The notes under the pieces are model-generated. The model saw only the letters and a program-made list of their open reading frames with translations, searched no databases and was not told where the DNA came from. Positions 1-5,093 of a stretch of 20,109 nt of DNA are shown here, one piece after another. The DNA is from DAOTTX01 sp034437515 (GTDB lineage: Bacteria; Chloroflexota; Anaerolineae; Aggregatilineales; Phototrophicaceae). The stretch's first letter is position 1. Each line of letters starts with the position of its first letter. Location of the stretch: assembly GCA_034437515.1 (NCBI GenBank), contig DAOTTX010000362.1:1-20109 (forward strand), in the 5' to 3' direction. Both the position numbers and the translations under genes were made by a program.

Positions 1-124
1 CTCTTTATTCGCGTAAGAAAAAAGTCAAAAAGTGAATTAATTTGACCCTTTGTAAACTTTTATGACCACCTTGATAAGCAGACATAACAAATAGCATTCT
101 CGAAAAGAACATAAATCCTGATGG

Positions 125-140
125 TAGTATATAAATACTA
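125..140. promoter_or_regulatory. 16-bp palindrome containing a TATAAA box
   Basis: TAGTAT (125-130) and ATACTA (135-140) are perfect inverted arms around ATAA. TATAAA at 130-135 could act as a -10 box, though no good -35 lies 17 bp upstream. The symmetry suits a dimeric repressor site. Function is inferred only. Confidence 0.3.
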
Positions 141-173
141 GATTAATTAATATATATTCCTTTTGACAAATAG

Positions 174-191
174 ACTTTAACTTTAACTTTA
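174..191. repeat. Three tandem copies of ACTTTA
   Basis: Positions 174-179, 180-185 and 186-191 are identical hexamers ACTTTA. They begin 6 bp after a TTGACA hexamer (163-168). Such a short tandem repeat could vary in number by slippage and so change promoter spacing, but this is a guess. Confidence 0.4.
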
Positions 192-272
192 GGATCAAAA
201 AGCAGCGCAAATGGTCAATATTGAGTTTCTACAGATAGTAATTCAGGAAAGTCTAAAATTCTTACGCGAACG

Positions 273-500
273 ATGAGAGTTATTGCACTCTACGATGATT
301 TTTCCGATGCGCGTGCAACCATCGAGGAACTTGATGATGCAGGCTTTGACCGTGACAAGATTAGTCTTGTTGCCAAAGACAAAGACGAGAAATATGCTCG
401 CTACATGCGTGAGATCGACGCCGACGGTGACTATACCGATGACCCGGATGGCGATGAAGGTGCGGGCTTCGGCGCGGTCGTCGGTACGCTGACCGGCCGC
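273..500 (+). pseudogene. Truncated YflT / general stress protein 17M-like gene (N-terminal part only)
   Basis: The first ~75 codons read as a typical N-terminus of the general stress protein 17M-like (YflT) domain: start MRVIALYDDFSDARATIEEL, then a D/E-rich stretch, then the beginning of a Gly-rich segment (GAGFGAVVGTLTG). Family members normally continue into a long hydrophobic Gly/Ala-rich region. Here that region is missing: from about 498 the sequence is the 3' end of galK on the other strand, whose stop codon is at 507-509. The frame stays open to a TGA at 1002-1004, but only because it lies codon-aligned antisense to galK, and the residues there look like no protein domain. There is no good ribosome binding site close to the ATG; AGGAAAG at 245-251 is too far. 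Best read as a gene broken by a rearrangement, or as an assembly join. The family is recognised from the N-terminus alone. Confidence 0.6.
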
Positions 501-506
501 TTTATG

Positions 507-1676
507 TTACGCACGCGAGCTGATGACCTTCGTGCCGTCGGTCGCACGGGTGATGTAAATCTTCGGTTCGTGCGAGGTGCGCTCACGATAACAGGCCTCC
601 ACATGCGCGGTAAATTCGGCTTCCGCGCCGTATTTAACCAGCGCGACCGCACAACCGGCGAAGCCGCCACCTGTCATGCGTGCGCCATGACAATCTGGAT
701 GCTCCTGCGCACACTCGACAATCGCATTAAGCGCCTCGCTGGAAATTTCAAAGTCGTCTCGCATCGAGATATGACTCTCATCCATCAGCTTACCGACCAG
801 GTCAGAATCCCCGGCGAGCATGGCGTCTTTCGCTGCCAGCACACGCGCATTCTCAGTGATGATGTGACGGGCGCGCCGACGTGTGACCGGGTCGAGGTCG
901 CTCGCCCGTTCCTTGAACTGTGCCATGTTGAGATCGCGCAGTGCATCCACACCGAAAAATTCAGCGGCGCGTTCACAGCTTTGACGCCGGTTGTTGTACT
1001 CTGATGCTGCCAACCCACGCCGGGTGCCTGTGTCCAGAATGGCGATGCGGGTACGCGGGGGCAGGGGCGCGAGTTCGGTTTCCAGCGTGCGGCAGTCGAT
1101 CATCAGTGCGTAGTCCTCTTTACCGGCTGCTGAGATCATCTGATCCATAATGCCGCTGTTGACGCCGATCCATTCGTTTTCGACTCGCTGACCGAGTTTC
1201 GCCATTACGCGGGGGTTCCATTCGATCTTTGAAACCGCGCTAAAAGTCTGTGCAACCGCCATTTCCAGCGCCGCCGAGGACGATAGCCCCGCGCCGATTG
1301 GTACATCGCCATGCATCACGCCTTCCCAACCCTGCACGTCATAATCCGCGCCTAACAGCGCCCATGCTACCCCCTGAACGTAATCCGCTGGCAGTGACTC
1401 GTGTTCGTCAGCCGGGCGTGCTGCGGGGAGTTCGTCCAGTACGAAGCTAATGCGGGTGTCGAAATCGAGCGCGTCGATGATAACGCGCCGGTCGTCCCGC
1501 GGGCGCATGGCGATATATACCGCGCGGTTGATGGTCATCGGCAGCACGAAGCCGTCGTTATAGTCGGTGTGTTCGCCGATCAAGTTGACGCGCCCCGGCG
1601 CACGGATCACGTAATCCGGCAGGGTGTTATATTTCTGTTCGAAAGCGTCGATGACGTTCTGGCGGGTGTCACTCAT
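507..1676 (-). CDS. galK: Galactokinase
   Basis: Phosphorylates galactose to galactose-1-phosphate with ATP, the first committed step of the Leloir pathway, in the cytosol. The 389-residue protein has the three GHMP-kinase motifs in order: galactokinase signature GRVNLIGEHTDY (28-39), ATP-binding PIGAGLSSSAALE (126-138) and GGGFAGC (336-342). D178 in SGIMDQM matches the catalytic aspartate, and R29 lies in the signature. Length agrees with the family (about 380-390). The start codon overlaps the galT stop by 4 bp (1673-1676), so the two are translationally coupled. It is the last gene of the sucA-sucB-propeller-galT-galK run. No hairpin with a T-run follows its stop codon; instead the sequence goes straight into the broken stress gene on the other strand. 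Confidence 0.96.
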   Translation of the reverse strand: MSDTRQNVIDAFEQKYNTLPDYVIRAPGRVNLIGEHTDYNDGFVLPMTINRAVYIAMRPRDDRRVIIDALDFDTRISFVLDELPAARPADEHESLPADYVQGVAWALLGADYDVQGWEGVMHGDVPIGAGLSSSAALEMAVAQTFSAVSKIEWNPRVMAKLGQRVENEWIGVNSGIMDQMISAAGKEDYALMIDCRTLETELAPLPPRTRIAILDTGTRRGLAASEYNNRRQSCERAAEFFGVDALRDLNMAQFKERASDLDPVTRRRARHIITENARVLAAKDAMLAGDSDLVGKLMDESHISMRDDFEISSEALNAIVECAQEHPDCHGARMTGGGFAGCAVALVKYGAEAEFTAHVEACYRERTSHEPKIYITRATDGTKVISSRA

Positions 1677-2725
1677 TGGTCGGAACTCCCCAGTTTGTAG
1701 TGAAAATCGGGCAGGCTGCGCAGCTGTTCGGCGGCCTGTTCAGCGGTGATGTCGCGCTGTGGCTCCGCCATCATCTCATAGCCGACCATGAACTTACGCA
1801 CGGTCGCGGAGCGCAGCAGCGGCGGGTAAAAGTGCGCGTGTGCCTGCCAGTGGGTATGGTCGGCGTCGTCAAAGGGTGCGCCGTGCCAGCCCATCGAATA
1901 CGGAAAAGACATCTCAAATAAATTGTCATATTTGGTCAGTAGTTGCTTGAGGACATCGGCAAGCTGATCTTTTTCGTCGCTGTTGGCATCCAGCAGACGG
2001 GGTAGGTGGCGCTTGGGTAGCAACAGCGTCTCGAAAGGCCACACCGCCCAATAGGGCACGACGACGAGCCACCCGTCGTTTTCCACGATGACCCGTTCGC
2101 CGCGCTCGGATTCTAATCTCGCATAATCGACCAGCAACGGCGACCCGTGCGCTTGATAATAGGTGCGCTGGTTGGTATCTTCTTTCGTCGCCTCAACCGG
2201 CAGCCAATCGCCCGCCCAGATTTGCCCGTGCGGGTGCGGGTTGCTGCTGCCCATCATCTCACCGCGATTTTCAAAGACCTGCACCCAGCGGTAGGTCTTG
2301 CCGAGGTCATCGAGTTGATCCACCCATAGGTCAACGACGCGCCGGATGCCGTTAACGGTCATTTCGGCGAGGGTTAAATCATGGCGAGGAGAAAAGCAGA
2401 TCACCCGTGAAGTGCCCTGCACGCCCTGCGCCATCAGCAGCGGATTGTCGTTTTTAGTGACGGTCGGCACATCCGGCAGTAGGGCGGCGAAGTCGTTAGT
2501 GAAAACAAAGGTACTTTCATAGTCGGGGTTGGTGTCTCCACTGGCGCGGGTGTTGCCGGGGCAGAGGTAGCATTTCGGGTCATACCGGGGACGGTCAGCG
2601 GCGGTGGGGCGTTCCTGCCGGCCTTGCCAGGGACGTTTGGTGCGATGTGGTGAAACCAAGATGTAGTCACCCGTCAGCGGATTGTAACGCCGGTGTGGGT
2701 GTTCTTTGGGGTCAAAATCGGTCAT
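1673..2725 (-). CDS. galT: Galactose-1-phosphate uridylyltransferase
   Basis: Transfers UMP from UDP-glucose to galactose-1-phosphate, giving UDP-galactose and glucose-1-phosphate (Leloir pathway). The start at 2725 (MTDFDPKEH) is chosen because GGAGGA lies a few bases upstream and the ATG overlaps the stop of the preceding gene as ATGA; an upstream ATG at 2749 would add eight unlikely residues. The 350-residue protein numbers almost exactly like the E. coli enzyme. The active-site HPHGQ has H164 and the nucleophile H166. Zinc ligands are C52, C55, H115 and H164. The iron-site ligands E182, H281, H296 and H298 are also present. It is therefore predicted fully active. The downstream galK start overlaps its stop by 4 bp. 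No galE or galM is in the window. Confidence 0.96.
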   Translation of the reverse strand: MTDFDPKEHPHRRYNPLTGDYILVSPHRTKRPWQGRQERPTAADRPRYDPKCYLCPGNTRASGDTNPDYESTFVFTNDFAALLPDVPTVTKNDNPLLMAQGVQGTSRVICFSPRHDLTLAEMTVNGIRRVVDLWVDQLDDLGKTYRWVQVFENRGEMMGSSNPHPHGQIWAGDWLPVEATKEDTNQRTYYQAHGSPLLVDYARLESERGERVIVENDGWLVVVPYWAVWPFETLLLPKRHLPRLLDANSDEKDQLADVLKQLLTKYDNLFEMSFPYSMGWHGAPFDDADHTHWQAHAHFYPPLLRSATVRKFMVGYEMMAEPQRDITAEQAAEQLRSLPDFHYKLGSSDQ

Positions 2726-3741
2726 TCTTCCTCCTGTGTGGGCTGCCACGCCGGGGAATCCGCCGGGCTGCCGGTGCGATTGATCGCGGGTAAAAGTGGC
2801 TCCGGTGTTGTGCTGCCATCTGTGGGTACGGTGTAGAGTGTCTTAACTGTCGGTGTAGCGGCATCCACACCGAGGTAAGCCAGTACAGCGCCATCCGGTG
2901 ACCACGTCGGCATGTGGTTGAGCAGCGCGTTTTCGGCAAGGGTACGCGGTTCGAGGTTATCAAGGTCGATCACCTGCACGCTGACCTCGCCATCCTGCCA
3001 CAGATTATACGCGATCAGCGTACCATCCGGCGACCAAATCGGCGCATCGATGACTCCCGTGACCAGCGCGGTCAGGTCGCCGCCGGTGTCCATCAGCATC
3101 AGGGTTTGTGTGTTGTCCTCGTTGAGGCGACGCAGTAGGACTGTGTCGTCACCAGGGGCCGGGGCGTCGAAGCGCATATCATCCGGTGTGAGCGGTGTTA
3201 ACGCGGTTTGATCGCGTTCGACTCGATACACTACGCCCCCGGCGGCGAAGATCAGTGCGTTCTCTCCGTCCCATTGGGGCCAATTGGCACCACCGGGGAG
3301 GTCGTCAAATGTGGTGATGCTGTCCTCGGTCAAATCAGCGATTCGCAACACGTTACGCATATTCACCCGTGCGGCGAAGGCGACGCGGCTGAGGTCGGGC
3401 GTCCACGCCGGGCGACTGTTGTAGTCGTAAGTGCCCATATCCACCGGGAGCCGCTGCATATCACCGCTGCCGATTGCAACGACGACGAGTTCACCGCCAT
3501 CGACATAAGCGAGTCGTTCGCCATCCGCTGACCAGACCGGATGACGGCATAAGTCGATACAGTCAGCAAGTGTGGTCGTCTCGCCGTCGAGGTCAATCAG
3601 TGTGATTTGATAGGAGTCGCCGGTGGTCGTTGCGAGGGCGATGTGTGTGGTTGTGTCATCAGCGGCGGTATATAGCGTCAAGAGACAGAGCATGTAGAGG
3701 CATCCTGCCAGAATGCCCCTACGGTGTATGTGCGCTTGCAC
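2722..3741 (-). CDS. Exported TolB-like / PD40 beta-propeller protein
   Basis: A 339-residue protein with an N-terminal hydrophobic stretch (about residues 9-27), likely a Sec signal peptide cut after YTAA. It is followed by six propeller-blade repeats with the WSPDG-type signature near residues 70, 113, 156, 236, 280 and 332, characteristic of PD40/TolB-like six-bladed propellers. Such domains mostly bind proteins or ligands; no enzyme motif is seen. The chosen start is a GTG with GAAGG about 9 bp upstream, lying in the last codons of sucB. The ATG of residue 17 is a possible alternative but would remove most of the signal peptide. The gene starts 5 bp after sucB and overlaps galT by 4 bp, so it is transcribed with both. 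Its role between OGDH and galactose genes is unknown. Confidence 0.8.
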   Translation of the reverse strand: MQAHIHRRGILAGCLYMLCLLTLYTAADDTTTHIALATTTGDSYQITLIDLDGETTTLADCIDLCRHPVWSADGERLAYVDGGELVVVAIGSGDMQRLPVDMGTYDYNSRPAWTPDLSRVAFAARVNMRNVLRIADLTEDSITTFDDLPGGANWPQWDGENALIFAAGGVVYRVERDQTALTPLTPDDMRFDAPAPGDDTVLLRRLNEDNTQTLMLMDTGGDLTALVTGVIDAPIWSPDGTLIAYNLWQDGEVSVQVIDLDNLEPRTLAENALLNHMPTWSPDGAVLAYLGVDAATPTVKTLYTVPTDGSTTPEPLLPAINRTGSPADSPAWQPTQEEE

Positions 3742-3746
3742 GCGGT

Positions 3747-4994
3747 TTAACCTTCGATCAGCAGGGTTTCCGGGTCTTCGATCAGGTCTTTGACGCGCAC
3801 GAGGAACTGCACCGCCTCACGCCCGTCCACCATGCGATGATCGTAGGTCAGCGCGGTGTACATCATGGGGCGGATGACGACCTCGCCGTCAATAGCGACC
3901 GGGCGTTCGCTGATGCCGTGCAAACCGAGGATGCCGACCTGCGGTGGGTTCAGAATGGGTGTGCTCATCATGGAGCCGAACACACCGCCGTTGGTGATGG
4001 TGAACGTGCCGCCCATCAGCGCCTCAATGGAAAGGGTGCCTTCCTGCGCTTGCTTGGCATAGACGCGGATTTGCTTTTCGATCTCCGCGAAGGACATGCG
4101 GTCGGCGTTGCGCAGTACGGGCACGATCAGTCCTTCTTCCGCACCGATGGCGATGCCGATGTCGTAATATTTCTTGAGTACCATCTCGTTCTCTTGGATT
4201 TCCGCGTTGATGCGTGGGAAGGCTTTCAGCGCACCGATGACGGCCTTCACGAAGAACGAACTCATCCCCAGACTGACGCCGTACTTCTCTTTGAACGCTT
4301 CCTTACGCCGCTTACGCAAGTCCATGATGGCGCTCATATCGACCTCGTTGAAGGTGGTGAGCAGGGCGGCGGTCTGCTGGGCATCGACGAGGCGCTCCGC
4401 GATGGTGCGGCGGCGGCGTGACATGCGGATGCGCTCTTCCTCGCGTCCGTTTTGCGCCGCTGGTGACGGCGCAGACGTTTTCGCTGCCGGTTTGGGTGCA
4501 GGCTGCTTTTGTGTGGATTGTGGTTTCGCCGGCGCGCTCTGCTGGTCGATATGCGCTTGTACATCGTCTTTGGTGATTTTGTTGCCACTCGGTGTGATCT
4601 GCGCGAGATCGACGTTATGCTCGGTCGCCATACGCTGTGCGACGGGGGTCGCGATTGCGGTACCGCCGTCACCGGTGGGTTTTGCCGGGGCGCTGACCGC
4701 TGCGGGGGCGGCGGGTTCGTCCGCGCTCTTGCCGTTGTCCGATGGACTCGGCGCGGCGTCGGCGTCGAGCGTGCCCAACACGTCACCCGGTTGGACATCG
4801 TCGCCGGGTTGGGCGCTGATTCCGACTAACGTACCGGCGGCCTCCGCCGTCACTTCGACGGATACCTTGTCTGTTTCTAACACGACGACGGCTTCGCCTT
4901 CCTCGACGAAATCGCCCTCGTTTTTGAGCCAATCCGCGACGGTGGCTTCGATCACCGATTCGCTGAGATCAGGCACTACAATTTCAGAAGCCAT
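3747..4994 (-). CDS. sucB: 2-oxoglutarate dehydrogenase E2, dihydrolipoyllysine-residue succinyltransferase
   Basis: The E2 core of the OGDH complex moves the succinyl group from E1 through a lipoyl arm to CoA, making succinyl-CoA in the TCA cycle. The 415-residue protein shows one lipoyl domain (about 3-78) with the lipoylated K43 in ETDKVSVEV, an Ala/Pro-rich linker, a peripheral-subunit-binding domain (about 115-150), a second linker, and the catalytic domain (about 190-415). The active-site motif YDHRMVDGRE gives H386 and D390. TFNEVDM near residue 214 favours a succinyl- rather than acetyl-transferase. GGAGAG lies 7 bp before the ATG. It follows sucA after 99 bp. The lpd (E3) gene is not in this window. 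Confidence 0.95.
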   Translation of the reverse strand: MASEIVVPDLSESVIEATVADWLKNEGDFVEEGEAVVVLETDKVSVEVTAEAAGTLVGISAQPGDDVQPGDVLGTLDADAAPSPSDNGKSADEPAAPAAVSAPAKPTGDGGTAIATPVAQRMATEHNVDLAQITPSGNKITKDDVQAHIDQQSAPAKPQSTQKQPAPKPAAKTSAPSPAAQNGREEERIRMSRRRRTIAERLVDAQQTAALLTTFNEVDMSAIMDLRKRRKEAFKEKYGVSLGMSSFFVKAVIGALKAFPRINAEIQENEMVLKKYYDIGIAIGAEEGLIVPVLRNADRMSFAEIEKQIRVYAKQAQEGTLSIEALMGGTFTITNGGVFGSMMSTPILNPPQVGILGLHGISERPVAIDGEVVIRPMMYTALTYDHRMVDGREAVQFLVRVKDLIEDPETLLIEG

Positions 4995-5019
4995 GTTTGT
5001 TCTCTCCGTTGTGATGCCG

Positions 5020-5036
5020 GGTGTGGTCGTGACACC
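5020..5036 (-). other. Small hairpin in the sucA-sucB spacer
   Basis: GGTGT (5020-5024) and ACACC (5032-5036) form a 5-bp stem with a 7-base loop, downstream of the larger 5060-5087 hairpin and upstream of the sucB ribosome binding site. There is no T-run, so it is not a terminator. It may be a chance structure. Confidence 0.2.
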
Positions 5037-5059
5037 GCGACATAATGAGCTTGTAAGTC

Positions 5060-5087
5060 TCGTTCGGACGATAGCACGTCCGAACGA
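5060..5087 (-). promoter_or_regulatory. Perfect 11-bp hairpin in the sucA-sucB spacer
   Basis: Left arm TCGTTCGGACG (5060-5070) and right arm CGTCCGAACGA (5077-5087) are perfectly complementary around the six bases 5071-5076. The structure starts 6 bp after the sucA stop codon. On the - strand it is followed by AGACTTACAAG, not a T-run, so it is not a normal intrinsic terminator. It more likely protects the sucA 3' end, or sets the E1:E2 ratio by RNA processing or partial termination. Confidence 0.55.
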
Positions 5088-5093
5088 CAGATT

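Larger units (their letters stand above)
8..270. repeat. 12-bp perfect inverted repeat bracketing the AT-rich region
   Basis: TTCGCGTAAGAA at 8-19 is the exact reverse complement of TTCTTACGCGAA at 259-270. The match stops on both sides of each arm. The right arm ends 2 bp before the ATG at 273, so it covers the place where a ribosome binding site would lie. It could be a pair of operator sites that loop the DNA, or the ends of a small element. A chance match is possible but unlikely for so short a region. Confidence 0.45.
1..272. other. AT-rich non-coding region upstream of the truncated stress gene
   Basis: No coding frame with protein-like character is visible on either strand here. The stretch is much richer in A and T than the genes around it. 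It contains two TGACC-type direct repeats (41-48 and 61-68), a 16-bp palindrome (125-140), a TTAATTAA-type palindrome (142-151), three tandem ACTTTA units (174-191) and a 12-bp inverted repeat whose arms lie at its two ends (8-19 and 259-270). A TTGACA hexamer sits at 163-168 but no convincing -10 box follows at the usual distance. The region probably holds the promoter and operators of the gene starting at 273. Confidence 0.6.

Noticed and set aside
163..168. TTGACA as the -35 box of the stress gene
   Set aside because: No -10-like hexamer is present 16-18 bp downstream; the ACTTTA repeats occupy that place.
498..1004. Continuation of the stress-protein frame as a 243-residue protein
   Set aside because: This part is codon-aligned antisense to galK. 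Such frames stop only where the sense gene has TTA, CTA or TCA codons, so they stay open by chance. The residues show no domain.
3700..3712. LAGC lipobox near the start of the propeller protein
   Set aside because: The cysteine is at residue 14, before most of the hydrophobic core, so a normal signal peptide is more likely than a lipoprotein.
3630..4421. Long + strand open frame opposite sucB and the propeller gene
   Set aside because: It lies antisense to well-supported genes and has no recognisable protein features.
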